Source of the DNA: Ceratorhiza oryzae-sativae
Taxonomy: Eukaryota > Basidiomycota > Agaricomycetes > Cantharellales > Ceratobasidiaceae
Reading direction: 5' to 3'
Assembly (NCBI GenBank): GCA_030998015.1
Contig: JARWMV010000241.1
Coordinates: 1,054,001 to 1,118,000 of the forward strand
Length of the DNA stretch: 64,000 bases
Within the stretch, counting starts at the first letter, position 1. The number at the start of each line of letters is the position of its first letter. Under the pieces are notes generated by a model. It ran no database searches and was not told where the DNA came from. It worked only from the letters and a program-made list of their open reading frames with translations. Made by a program: the position numbers and the translations under genes. This document shows positions 9,959 to 20,655 of this stretch, one piece after another.

Positions 9959-10560
9959 TCAGCTATTGCCAAGGATGACTGTTGGCCACACCTTCATTGT
10001 TTTCACATGGCTGTAGCACCCTGTGAAGTCCACCTCATACTGACTCAGTGCTTTGAGTGAGTATCTTCTGTTTGTGGACACCATGTTGTCCAGGATCCAG
10101 ATGTTGGCATCCTCTGACAATGCCCCCACATTCCAAGTGTTGCACATTTGGCTGTGTGAACCCTTTGATCAGGCATAGGCAGCCTTCCCAGTCCCTGTCT
10201 CTCCCTCAACCACCAGGATGCAGTGTCACATCCCTGCCCTCTTGTGCCTGAGCTCCTCCTCAAAGCATCTGTCTGCCTAGTTCACATGCTCCCTTGCTTC
10301 TTGCTTCTCCAGCTCCACTGGGATTGCTTCAAGGAGGCCAGCATCCTTTTTATATGTGTAATCCACATGTGCCCATACCAAGTTCCATGCAGTTGTCATC
10401 TGGAGGGGACAGAGGTGCTTGTACATATGGTAGAACAACTCCTTGGTGGCTGCAGCCACAATCTCCTCCCCATCTTCCAGGTTGGCCTGTTGTCATGATC
10501 AACTTCCTCCTTGCCCTTTTTGCAGGATCCCCTCCAGCTTCTCCAGGGTGATCTCCAGCC
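9959..10560 (-). pseudogene. CRESS-DNA virus Rep-like SF3 helicase remnant
   Basis: One minus-strand frame, broken by in-frame stops between about 10277 and 10170, carries the order of motifs of a Rep superfamily-3 helicase. Walker A is GETGTGKA at about 10181-10204 (Ala follows the Lys, where Ser/Thr is usual). Walker B is IWILDNM near 10085. A YSHVKT segment, like the (Y/F)xHKKT region before motif C, is near 10000. Motif C is VILGNS at about 9961-9978, with Asn at the expected place. The N-terminal rolling-circle endonuclease domain is not seen; LTR-D begins at 10579 just upstream. Endogenous Rep-like sequences are known from fungi. This copy is clearly non-functional. Alternative: another SF3 or AAA ATPase. 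Confidence 0.55.
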
Positions 10561-10578
10561 ATCAGATCCTCCACCTCT

Positions 10579-12574
10579 TGTCACAACCTCTGAAAGTGGT
10601 TGTTGGACTTGCTTTACAAGTGGCTAATGCCTTTGATAGGTCTGGACTATGTCCTGACTACTGCTGATGCATGACATGTCTTGGCTTGATGCCTTGTGTG
10701 TGTCTACTGTCTTGTGGCTTGACACAGTATGCACTTATGTGCTCATGGCTGATGGACACCTGTTGCTGAATATGTGATTGTGGACAGCAGCTAAGTCAGA
10801 TGCTTAGTGCTGGGGCTTGCAACATGGTCTTGACTCAAGACCTGTCTAGCTGTTACTTAAGCTAATAAGTCAGCTAGGGACTGTTCTTCACACTGGATGC
10901 TTTAGAGGGGAATTGACAAGGTAGAGCAAGCTGGGGTAGACCAGCTTGCTCTCCTTGCTTTTATACTATTCTAACCTAGGGAGCAACTAAGTGTACATGC
11001 AGGATGAGTAAGGGTGAATGGCAGTGATCAGTCAGCCAGTAACTAATAATAGAATGTCCATCAGTCAGCAAGTAACTAATGTAGCATGAGTAAGGTGAAT
11101 GGCAGTGACCAGTAAGCCAGCAACTGATAATAGGCCAAGGCTCAGTAAGCAGGTGGAGGTGCTTACTCATGAAAGGCAGGTGCTCAAGCCACAAGATGAA
11201 AAAGGTAAACAGGGAAAAATGATGGTAAGCCACAAGTGTTGTGGGTAAGGGTACACTAGAATATCTAGAGCTTAAGCAAATGTAGATATGTTAGCATACA
11301 CTAATTGTACTCAATACTTCTTAGACCAGAGTAAGAAGGCTCAAAGTAGTTACAATGCAGTCAAGTAACACTCAAGGTAGTCTTAATCTTTCACAGTGTA
11401 AACTGACTAATTTATAGGTATAAAGAGCAAGACTACTATGGTCAGGTTCCCTTAAATATCTCAAATGTAGTTTAACCCTAGTTGCCTGGACTAACTGATA
11501 CTAATCTTAATTCTAGGCTCAAGTGATAGCATAGGATAGATGGTGGGCTGCCTAATGCATGTACTTCCTCAGCTACATGTACTTTGATTTCCTCTAATAG
11601 CTGGTACTTAATGTCATGCTCAATCAGGCAATATTGTATCCTTATATATCTCTGTATATAAGATACAATGACTCAGACAGTATATAACTAATATGGTACT
11701 TTATTCCTCAGTACTAGTTATATAAGAAATCTCACACAGACAAGAGAAATAGAAAGAGAAAAGAAATCAATAACCAGTCTGGGTTGAGTAAGAGGAGGAG
11801 GTGGTGGTCTGGAAGGGTCTCAGAGGAGGTCCTTTTATACCTTGAGGAGGGTATTACAGAGCCAAATAGATACATGCGTGCCAGTGCAATCATCAAAAGA
11901 GGGTGCTGCTATACTTGGGTTACACCCTAGCCCAGTATAGCATAAGAGAGGAAAGACAGGGTGTGGATTAAAGGCATTGATGCATCTGAGACCTGCTATT
12001 GGCTTGTAGATCATATTATCATAGTATATACATGTAATGAACAGAGGCTACATCTCAGTGAGTCATAAAGTGAGTCAGAGAAGCCTCTGGATCAATTTGG
12101 AAGGCTTTCCTGACTCACTGGATTCATTAGATCTTGATTGATGGTCCAGTAAGATTCTAATGATCTTCAGGCCCTTCAGGCACAAGGGTCTGGTGGATAG
12201 CAACAATCTTCGGTCAGCAGATATCGCCAAAGATTAGCTATCGATAGAGCCTAAGATTGCTTTGATATCATAAGCAGTTGCTGAGATATGAGCAGTGCAA
12301 TGTTGTGATCAATATCTCCTGATAAGTGGAAATATTGCAACCTCTATATCTCTCCAAGTTCTTAAGATAAAAAAATCACAACAAAATATGTGTTGGAAAG
12401 AGGAGATTTTGTAATATTTAATGGAACACAAATAGTACAAATTCAGATGCATACAAATTCATTTAATATCATGAAAATTACAGAGGCATCACTTGAGATT
12501 GGCAGAGCAGACTAAAATAATAGAAAAATGTTAGTGATCCATAACAACAAGACCTTTGATTGTGACTCATGACA
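10579..12574 (-). repeat. LTR-D (minus), 3' LTR of gypsy element 2, split by a solo LTR-A
   Basis: On the minus strand it starts TGTCATGAGTCACAATC at 12574 and ends GAGGTTGTGACA at 10579. The element's coding region and a polypurine tract lie just upstream, so it is the 3' LTR. A TATA-like TAGTATAAAAGCAAGG and the AGCAAGCTGG..CCAGCTTGCT stem-loop (about 10920-10970) match the plus-strand copy at 2105-2168. A solo LTR-A with its 5-bp duplication occupies 11232-12551. Confidence 0.85.
11237..12546 (-). repeat. Solo LTR-A with perfect 5-bp target duplication
   Basis: This is a complete LTR-A (1310 bp) with no internal region beside it. ACAAG precedes it at 11232-11236 and follows it at 12547-12551, so it is a solo LTR left by recombination. 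Many CG sites of the reference copy at 30044 are TG or CA here, so it looks old. Confidence 0.92.
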
Positions 12575-12591
12575 TTGCCCCCCTCTTATGG
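12575..12591 (-). promoter_or_regulatory. Polypurine tract of gypsy element 2
   Basis: The minus strand reads CATAAGAGGGGGGCAA immediately before the LTR-D start TGTCATGAG. This is the expected position and composition of the plus-strand primer of an LTR retrotransposon. Confidence 0.75.
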
Positions 12592-12699
12592 TGAGTCTTA
12601 GGGGACCTTAGATGAACAGAACATAAGATTGACAATCATTTTTTTTTATTAAGACTTATGAAAAAAAAGAAAAGAAAGATATTGTCCATATACAAAGCT

Positions 12700-13551
12700 T
12701 CAGAAGGAGGGGAGCTCTGTAATTATATCCCAAGATTCTTTGTACTCCCTTTGCTCCTCCAGGGCCCTTCTAGCTTCTGCACATTCTTGCTGTAGGAATT
12801 CTAAGTATTCCTTCAGTGCCCCTTGTTGATGAGCCTGTTTGTACTCACACTCCAGGAACTTGTATTGTGCTTGGGCCTCTTCTTTGACAGGGGTGTCTGA
12901 GCCCAAGTGCAGGCTGTTCATTGCCTGCTTGAGTACTTCCTGTTCATGGTCCCAGGCCTTCTGGTTGAGCCAGTTCCAAAGATCCCCTTTGGTCATGACT
13001 TCCCTTTTTGCCATGTCCATTAACTCCTAGGTCAAGAGTACCTGTAGGATGTGATGGTACCCCTTTGGCACCTTTGTCTTCCACTCCTCAATGGCCACCC
13101 TCATCCTTTTGAGGCCTGTCAAGTCATTCTCCTCCTGCCATGCCACTATGTCTGAGGCCATTATCCACCATTCTGTGGATTTTGTTACCCACCCTAGGTA
13201 CTTCTCCATAACCTTTTTCTGCTGCTCCTCCATCTCCTTTATCTTCTCCTCCCTTTCCTCCTTCCCTGCTTCTACTACCAGGCCCACACTGTCTGCTACA
13301 AAGTGCCCTACTGTGAAGAGCTTGGTGCACTGCATCTCCTTGTGGGTCTCCAGCCTCCAAATCCACCTTCCTACCCATTCCAGGTCTCCCCACTTGGGGC
13401 AGTGCAGGGTTTTGTAGTCAACCCACTTGCATCCCCAGTGCTCTTGCATTGGGATGTAGTCCAGCTTGGCCTCTGGGTCCAGTGACTTTGCATAGTCATA
13501 GCTCCTGATAAAGGAGTCACATTGCTGCATTGCCTCCTGGTAGGAGTACAT
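12700..13551 (-). pseudogene. Accessory ORF downstream of chromodomain in gypsy element 2
   Basis: About 280 codons in one frame, interrupted by a single TAG near 13027. The N-terminal part has many aromatic residues (HWGCKWVDYKTL, WVGRWIWRLETH), followed by a long charged coiled-coil-like region rich in Glu/Lys (KEEREEKIKEMEEQQKK). A second coiled coil rich in Glu/Gln/Ala lies near the C-terminus. It follows the chromodomain and a Pro-rich linker (LPPLPPERAS, about 13630) that is read in a neighbouring frame, so it may once have been the C-terminus of the polyprotein or a separate ORF. No known enzymatic domain is recognised. It occupies the env position between pol and the polypurine tract. 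Confidence 0.6.
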
Positions 13552-13559
13552 GCAGCATG

Positions 13560-16270
13560 AGGCTGTAGTGGGGGTGTTATGCCAGTTTCTAGTTGAGTGC
13601 TGGGTTTCTTGCTTACATTTGAGGCCCTTTCAGGTGGCAGTGGTGGCAGTGACAGGGGTGAATGCAGTGTGTTGGGCAGGCATGGTTGGTTTGGGTAAAA
13701 AAGGTTTAGAGTGTTGAAGAGTTGTGAGTAGTGGGGATTGCTGGGTAGCTGTGCTGAGTAGCAGATGCTGAGGTTTGAGACTCTCCCCCCCCTTCTTTTA
13801 CACCCTTTTTGTCCTTGTTTGTAGTTCTTTGGTAGAGGGGCCTCTGGGTGTTGCTTGAATAAGTCCTCCATGATCTGAGGGAGTTCAGCTATTTTTTCAG
13901 CCCTTTCCAGGGTGTCTTCACTTGGATCATAGCCCTTCCATCAAATTTGATAGTTGAGTTGCTTCCCCCTTTGTTCCCATGTGACCACATGGTCCACTTC
14001 ATATTGTTCTTCCCCTTCTTCTATGATGATTGGGGTGGTTTCAGTTGACACCTGTGAAAATCAGTGTCTTCTGTGAAGGGAAGAGGTAGGTTGATGTGAA
14101 ATACATCATGGATCCTCATGGTGGAAGGTAGCTCAAGGTGGTAAGCATGGGAAGAGATCTTCTCTTTGATAGTGAAAGTCCTGCTTTCTTGTTATCCAGC
14201 TTCTTGATTGGTTGTTTGGTCCTCAATTTTGTGGTGTTTAGCCATACTTTGTCCCCTATTTCATATTGCTTTTGGGGTTCCTTCTCTTTTGTCCTATGGA
14301 ATTCCATGGAAGCCTTGACTTCATCCCAGATTTCTTGCATTGATTTGGCTGTTAGTTTGGCTGATGGTGAATCAATTTCCAAGTCTGTGATGTTCCAGAT
14401 GGGATGCCTCCCATAGACTATCTCAAAGGCTGTTTTCCCTGTGGCAGAATTTACCTGATTGATATGGCAGAATTCTGCAATGGGGAGCCACTTTGCCCAG
14501 TCATCCTGCTGGTAATTGCAGAAGCTTCTTAGGAATCCTTCTAGCCATTAGCTGGTCCTTTCTGTGATTCCATTGGTTTCAGGGTGGTAGGCTGTGGAGA
14601 ATTTGGGTCTATCTCCAGCTTTTGGTATAGTGCCTTGAGGAATTGACTATTGAAGGTAGTTCCCCTGTCTGATACTGTTGTCTTGGGCAGACCATGTAAT
14701 TGCCATACTTCCTGGATGAATAGATCTGCCACCCCTTCTGCATTGATGCTTTCCAAGCAGGGTATGAGGTGAGCTTGTCTGGAGAATCAGCCTATGACTA
14801 CCAGGATGCTATCATATCCTTGGAAATCAGGTAGTTTCACAATGAAGTTGTATGTAATGTCCTCCCAAGGTTGTGAAAGAATGGGCAAGGGTTTGGGTGG
14901 CACATATTGTTTGTCCCTTGCTTCTTTGACAGACTTCACAGGATTCCACAAAGTGGTTCACCTGATTCTTCATCCCTGGCCAGTAGTACCTTCTGGCCAG
15001 AAGTTCTACAGTCCTTGCTTGTCCTTGGTATCCTGCTATTGGGGCATCATGATGCATCTCTAGGAGCTGTAATTTGATTCCTTTGTTGTCTGGAATCACT
15101 ATCCTCCCTTTGTACCATAGGAGTTCTTCTGTCCACTCATATTTGTCATACTGTTGTTTGAAACTGGGTGGTAGATTTTCCTTTTCCTTAGTACTCATGA
15201 TTAGAGCCTGAAGGGATTCATCTTCTATTTGGGCTTCTCAAATTTCAGAGATGATATCCACTGAGGCTTCTGCTTTGAATCTGATGAATCTTTCAGCCTC
15301 AATCATGACTTGTTGTGGATTAGGGACATTGTTGTGGTTGTGCCTTCTGGAAAATGCATCTGGCTTCTGTGACATCTTTCCTGGTCTGTAGTGGATATTG
15401 AAATTGTAGGAGGCTAGTTCCAAATGCCACCTAACATGCCTTCAATTGAAAGTCTCTGCTGTCTTCCATCTTTCCAGGTTCCTTTGATCTGTGTAGACCT
15501 CTATTGGGGTCTCTGTCCCTTCTAGGTACATGTGCCAGTGTTTGAGGGCTGCTACAATGGCCAATAATTCCTTGTTTGCTGTATCATAGTTGTGTTCTGC
15601 ATCATTGTAGCTTTTGGACATGAAGGCCACTGGGTGCAGATACCCATCTGTGTGTTTTTGGCTTAGTACTGCACCTATGGCCACCCCTGAGGCATCTGTT
15701 TCCAGGACAAAGGGTTTTGATGGGTCTGGATGTATTAGGACTGGATCCTTCCCAATCACTTCCTTGATTTCCTTGAAGGCTTCCTGGCATTCCTTGGTCC
15801 ATTCCCACTTCTTGTCCTTCTGTGTTAGGTTGTGAAGGGGTCTGGCCATTTTACTGAAATTGTAAATGAAGCACCTGTAGAAGTTGACAAAGCCCAGGAA
15901 GGCTTGGAGCTGTTTGACTGTCCCTGGTTTTGCCCAATCAAGTATGGCTTGGATTTTGGAATTTTCCATGGAGATACCTTCCAGTGTAATGACTAATCCT
16001 AGTAAATCTACTTCTGTGACACTGAAATCACATTTGGTGAATTTGGCAAAGAGGTTATTCTCCTTGAGTCATTGCATGACTTCCTCCACATGTCTCTTGT
16101 GGTCTTCCTCATTATCTGAGAAAATTAGGATGTCATCAAGGTATACTACCATGTATAATCCTAGGATGTCTTGGAAGATCTTGTTCATGAATTCCTGGAA
16201 GATCCCTGGTGCATTGCATAAGCCAAATGGCATTACCAGGTATTCAAATATCCCATAACAGGTTCTGAAG
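13560..16270 (-). pseudogene. Pol of gypsy element 2 (chromovirus), 5'-truncated
   Basis: Minus strand, from 16270 downward: reverse transcriptase from the fingers/palm segment [12 protein letters not shown], through the active site [12 protein letters not shown] (about 16125) and the connection domain (FLGFVNFYRCFI); RNase H with LETDASGVAIGAVLSQ near 15700 and NKELLAIVAALKHWHMYLEG; the HYRPGK..QKPDAFSRR tether near 15370; the integrase zinc domain (HHDAPIAGYQGQARTVELL, CEVCQRSKG, 14920-15050); the integrase core with VSDRGTTFNSQFL near 14660; and a DKVWL segment (about 14250). A chromodomain with YEVDHVVTWEQRGKQLNYQI, WKGYDPSEDT and a Leu where the aromatic-cage Trp is expected lies near 13890-14020. 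The 5' half of RT, protease and gag are missing at the LTR-A boundary. Stops and frame changes show decay. Confidence 0.88.
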
Positions 16271-17581
16271 TGTTACAGGTCAGGGTACACTTGAATATCT
16301 AGAGCTTAAGCAAATGTAGATATGTTAGTATACCCTAATCATACTCAATACTTCTTAGACTAGAGTAAGAAGGCTCAAAGTAGTTGCAATGCAATCAAGT
16401 AACACTCAAGGTAGTCTTAATCTTTCACAGTGTAAACTGACTAATTTATAGGTATAAAGAGCAAGACTACTATGGTCAGGTTCCCTTAGATATCTTAAAT
16501 GTAGTTCAGCCCTAGTTGCTTGGACTAACTGATACTAATCTTAATACTAGACTTAAGCAATAGCTTATAGGATAGATGGTGGGCTGCCTAATGCATGTAC
16601 TTCCTCAGCTACAGGTCCTTAGATTTCCTCTAATAGCTGGTACTTATTGTCACACTCAATCAGGCAATATTGTATCCTTATATATCTCTGTATATAAGAT
16701 ACAATGACTCAGACAGTATATAACTAATATGGTACTTTATTCCTCAGTACTAGTTATATAAGAAATCACACACCAACAAGAGAAATAGAAAGAGAAAAAG
16801 AAACCAATAACTGGTCTGGGTTGAGTAGAGGAGTGAAGGGTGGTCTGGAAGGGCCTCAGAGGAGGTCCTTTTATACCCTGAGGAGGGCATTCCAGAGCCA
16901 AATAGATGCATGCGTGCCAGTGCAATCATCAAAAGAGGGTGCTGCTATACTTGGGGTACACCCTAGCCCAGTATAGGATAAAAGAGTAAAGACAGGGTGT
17001 GGATCGAAGGCATTGATGCATCTGAGACCTGCTATTGGCTTGTAGATCATATTATCAAAGTATATACACATCATGAATGGAGGCTACATCTCAGTGAGTC
17101 ATAAAGTGAGTCAGAGAAGCTTCTGGATCAATTTGGGAAGCTCTCCTGACTCACTGGAGTCATTAGATCTTGATTGATGGTCCAGTAAGATTCTAATGAT
17201 CTTTGGGCCATTCCGGCGCGAGGATCTGGTGGATCGCGACGATCCTCGGGCAGCAGATACTGCCGAAGATTAGCTATCGATAGAGCATAAGATCGCTATG
17301 ATAGAGTAAGCGGTTGCCGAGATATGAGCGGTGCAATGTTGTAATCAATATCTCCTGATAAGAGGAAATATCGCAACCTCTATTTCTCTCTGAGTTCTTA
17401 AGATAAAATCACGATAAAATATGCGTTGGGAAGAGGAGATTTTGTACTATTCAATGAAACACAAATAGTAAAATTTCAGACACATACAAATTCATTTAAT
17501 TTCAAGAAAAATTACAGAGGCATCACTTGAGGTTGGCAGAGCAGACTAAAATAATAGAAAAAATGTTAGTGATCCATAACA
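16271..17581 (-). repeat. LTR-A, 3' LTR of the 15-kb element
   Basis: Reads TGTTACAGGTCAGGG to GATCCATAACA on plus. The left flank is the broken RT of gypsy element 2. The right flank is the polypurine tract of the 15-kb element. Confidence 0.93.
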
Positions 17582-17596
17582 TAGCCCCCCCAGTCG
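17582..17596 (-). promoter_or_regulatory. Polypurine tract of the LTR-A element
   Basis: The minus strand reads ACTGGGGGGGCTA directly before the LTR start TGTTATGGATC. Position and G-run fit the plus-strand primer. Confidence 0.75.
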
Positions 17597-17612
17597 GTTA
17601 TGTCAACTCACA

Positions 17613-18664
17613 TTAGAGAGAATCATATCCCTCATCATCAGAGCTGATGTAAATGTGCTCCCTTTCCTTTCCCTTGTTATTAGGACAAGGTTCAGGAGTA
17701 CTGGGAGGCAAAGGAGGACAGGAGCCACTGAGAGTCTCAGAATCTGAATCTGAATCTCCAAGAGAAGGCTCAGGGCTCAAAGAAGGTTCTGCAGCCTCAG
17801 AGGCTTTATCCCCAAAGTAAACTCTAAGGCGAGCATTAAGCTTCTTATCTTTCTGCCCTGCCCACCATTCTTCATATTTAGCCTTAGCTGTCCTATGAGA
17901 ATATTCCTCTGATAGGGCCACCAAGTAGCACTAATTAAGAATCAATAAATGCATAAAGCATGAACTAGGAGATGCTTACTATTGTTTCCCCAAACAGCAG
18001 GGACTCCATCATCTGCAGGCAACTCCCAGCTCCCATAAGGGTGTTCAAGCAAATACTTGTCCCAGGTGCACTGGGCAAAAGCTAGAATCCCACAGGGCAC
18101 AGGAGGAAGCTCCAGCAAGTGTCCTTCATCTGGAACAAGCCCTTTAGAGCAAGCCAGATGGTTCAAGGCACTCAGCATGTGATTGCCCCAGATTTGGAGA
18201 TGAACTACTGTGTAGATCAGGTCAGAGAAGGAATCAAAAGGCTCATGCCAGTCCTGGATGTGGAAACCCTTTTCTGGCTCTAGAGGGTATGCAATATTTG
18301 CCACCCTAAATTGCACATACAGAGGTGAGTCCACTCCAAAGCTGTTCAAAACCTCAGCCTTCTTAAGGCCTCCATCATTGCAGAAAGTGGCAACACAGTC
18401 ATGCACTTGCAATAGAGCATCAGTAAGAGCATGAATGGTCTGGTCACTTAGGTACCAGCCATCCTTATACCAGCTCTGACCTACACTGTGCTGTACTTCA
18501 ATGCCCTCCCTGAACTTGCACTCAAGGATGGATGGGCTACTGAAAAACTTACTCTCCCCTTGACGCATGATGCTAGCAAACACATGGAAGTGCTTGCAGG
18601 ACAGGATCAAGTTGATGCTGGCCATAATCTGGACATCATTCAACATGGAGGGAGGAGTCTGCAT
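17613..18664 (-). CDS. Accessory protein of the LTR-A element, last ORF before the 3' LTR
   Basis: Two long minus-strand open stretches, 18664-17942 (about 240 codons) and 17924-17613. The first starts with an ATG at 18664 and encodes a mostly globular, Trp- and His-containing protein with no family I recognise (features: HFHVFASIMRQGESKFF, HALTDALLQVHDCVATF, DWHEPFDSFSDLIY). It runs into GGAAACAATAGTAAGC, where a GTAAGC donor precedes the stop. A possible acceptor TTAATTAG lies near 17931, which would give a 49-bp intron, but the phase does not join cleanly as I read it. The second part has EYSHRTAKAKYEEWW, then an acidic Ser/Pro-rich tail (PEPSLGDSDSDSE) ending GYDSL 30 bases from the polypurine tract. 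Function unknown. Confidence 0.6.
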
Positions 18665-18871
18665 GGTGGAAAAAAAGATGAGAGTATGAAGATAGGAGAG
18701 AAGTAGAGCTGTAGAACAGGAGGGTGTTGAACTGCTGAGGAGAGAGGGCTTTCATAGGCTGCCTGTTATAGCTAAGAGATGGCTTAGTTTCTCCTTGGAA
18801 TTACTGGGCTGTCCCTTAAGTTCACACAGGTGGAAGTGGGGGAAAATTGCATGAATTCCAAATAAACCAAT

Positions 18872-19246
18872 CTAGTACATGTCATGAGTCTCCATGATAT
18901 CCCTCAGATGTTTTTGTGCAGCTCTGAGGTTCCCTACTTCTTTCACCAGTTCCCTATTCAACTCCTGTACCCTACTTTCTAGGGCCAACTCCATCACCAG
19001 AAGGTCACCAGATGACTCAGTTCCATCAGAAAGGGAGTCAGATGGTGATTCTGGCTGGTATTCAGGAGAAGGGGAAGGAGGGTAAGCAAGTCTAAACAAG
19101 TCAACTTTAGATCTTGACTCAAAAGAAGTGAACTTACTGATATTCAGGAAGCTCACCTCCTGAGTCATATTCCCCATCAGTATGTGCTTCAGAGAATATG
19201 GAAGACTCTCTGGAAGCCTCATGGGGCTGATGTGCATAATCCCCAA
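18872..19246 (-). CDS. Coiled-coil exon of an accessory gene in the LTR-A element
   Basis: The open stretch has a Ser/Pro-rich part (YPPSPSPEYQPESPSDSLSD) followed by a Leu/Glu-rich coiled coil (MELALESRVQELNRELVKEV) and ends near 18872. It shares the peptide SRSK(A/V)DLF with the neighbouring stretch 19382-19134. That stretch also ends at a GTAAGT-type donor (EYQ then GTAAGTTC). This suggests tandem, duplicated short exons of one gene read from 19707 downward. Exon joins were not proven. Confidence 0.45.
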   Translation of the reverse strand: MGIMHISPMRLPESLPYSLKHILMGNMTQEVSFLNISKFTSFESRSKVDLFRLAYPPSPSPEYQPESPSDSLSDGTESSGDLLVMELALESRVQELNRELVKEVGNLRAAQKHLRDIMETHDMY

Positions 19247-19287
19247 ACAGATCAGCTTTAGATCTTGACTCCATTGAAGTCAAGAAC

Positions 19288-19707
19288 TTACCAGTCCATC
19301 CTCTCCAGGAATTCCTCATAGTCAACAGGGCTTGCACTCCTTGGGGGAGGCACAGGTCTTTCATCCCTCCTGCCCCATCCATGCATCAAGACCAGATCAA
19401 ATGGGGTTGGCTCCAACCCTGGAGAGGGGGGAGTTGGCCATCCAATCTTGAAATGAGGGCCTTGACTAGGAGCTTCCAATGGATAAGTTGGGAGTGGAGG
19501 GTAAAGGGCAGAGGGTGCTGGATTGGGATACACTGGAAGGGGAACATCTGGGGCAGGCTCAATGCCCTCCCTTCTAGATCGTTGCCTATTCTGCCTATTT
19601 TGGGATTGCACCCTAGTACATTCCCATCTGAGGCCCATAAAGCGATGCTCCAGAATGTCCAGATGAGAGCTGGGAGTCTGGGGATGTTCAATCAAGTAGT
19701 TAGACAT
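19288..19707 (-). CDS. Proline-rich exon of an accessory gene in the LTR-A element
   Basis: Starts with ATG at 19707 and encodes about 139 residues. The N-terminus (MSNYLIEHPQTPSSHLDIL) is followed by a basic Arg/Gln/Asn stretch and then a long Pro-rich region (PDVPLPVYPNPAPSALYPPL). It ends ..EEFLERMDW at a TGGTAAGTTC that fits a splice donor rather than a true end. Downstream stretches at 19382-19134 and 19246-18872 may be further exons. No domain is recognised. It lies in the cluster between pol and the 3' LTR. Confidence 0.5.
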   Translation of the reverse strand: MSNYLIEHPQTPSSHLDILEHRFMGLRWECTRVQSQNRQNRQRSRREGIEPAPDVPLPVYPNPAPSALYPPLPTYPLEAPSQGPHFKIGWPTPPSPGLEPTPFDLVLMHGWGRRDERPVPPPRSASPVDYEEFLERMDW

Positions 19708-20145
19708 GTTTAGGGGGTAAACTGTGCAGTATACAGCTGTAGTACCTTAGAGACAACACAAAAATCTTATACTGCATGTATTTCACATCCAGTTCCCAAT
19801 AGGAAGCTTACTCCAAATAAAAGAAGCTTGTAACTGGCCAAATAGAGTGCACTCTGCTGTTATCTGTACAGATATCACATGCTGATCCTTCCAGATCTTT
19901 CTTATCTAGTCCTTAAACCTTACAGTTGGTGATTGATCCCAGCAGTCAACTGAGATTACTTTGCAGTGACTCATTCTGATGATTGCTTAGGGGATCAGAC
20001 AACTTTATACTTTAAATCTATATACAGAAAGTTCTGGTACAAGACTTAAAGGGAAGATAAGGGGAAAAGGTTTCTGGATGGGGACTAGATGTGATCGATC
20101 CAAATAGATCAGTGGACTTGATAAGATGATCAGGAAAGATCTGAC

Positions 20146-20637
20146 TTACCAAGCTTGGGTAGTCTTATCTACAGCTGCAGAAAAGATCCTAGGTATTGCT
20201 GTCACTCCATCCCTTGCATTTGATCTGTCCAGTACCATAAGCATTAAACCCAGTAAATAGATTTTGGACCTACAGTATGGATGGTCTGGCAGGATGAAAA
20301 GCTCAGAGGGCATGCCTCTGTTGCCTGGACCCCTGTAAGGGCTGTACTGCCTGCAATTCCTCACTAATGCTATGGAGAGGAAGTTGGCTGGCTTGACAGT
20401 CCAGAGGGTCCTTTGCCTGCTGAGGTATACTAGCTTGTAGGGCAGGGAAATCACCACCCTGCCAGTGACAGTAATGGTGCGCTCTAGGTTGGAATACTCC
20501 AACACTACCTTTTGTCCAGGTGTGACCCATATAAAGTCTTCCCCTAAGCTGTAGAGGTAGTACAGGATGGCAAGGACTATGAGAGCAATGGGGAGAGTAA
20601 CAGCAGTGATGATAATGAGGTTGGCCATGGTTGGTGT
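20146..20637 (-). CDS. Membrane-anchored accessory protein in env position of the LTR-A element
   Basis: The ATG at 20637 (MANLIIITAV) opens about 164 codons. An in-frame ATG at 20679 lies inside the inserted LTR-C and is unlikely to be original. Residues about 3-26 are a strong hydrophobic segment (LPIALIVLAILYYLY) that would act as a signal anchor. The remainder is basic and mixed, with a weaker hydrophobic patch (IYLLGLMLMVLD) near residues 125-136. It ends ..TQAW at TGGTAAGTCAG, which looks like a splice donor, so an additional exon is possible. It is the first ORF after the chromodomain on the same strand. No similarity to any known envelope or Gag protein is recognised. The env-like idea rests only on position and the membrane segment. 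Confidence 0.55.
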   Translation of the reverse strand, partial: TPTMANLIIITAVTLPIALIVLAILYYLYSLGEDFIWVTPGQKVVLEYSNLERTITVTGRVVISLPYKLVYLSRQRTLWTVKPANFLSIALVRNCRQYSPYRGPGNRGMPSELFILPDHPYCRSKIYLLGLMLMVLDRSNARDGVTAIPRIFSAAVDKTTQAW

Positions 20638-20655
20638 GGTGTTTCCAGTGGTAAA

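Noticed and set aside
13091..13417. 108-codon plus-strand ORF (Ser/Phe-rich)
   Set aside because: Antisense to the Glu/Lys-rich coiled-coil ORF of gypsy element 2.
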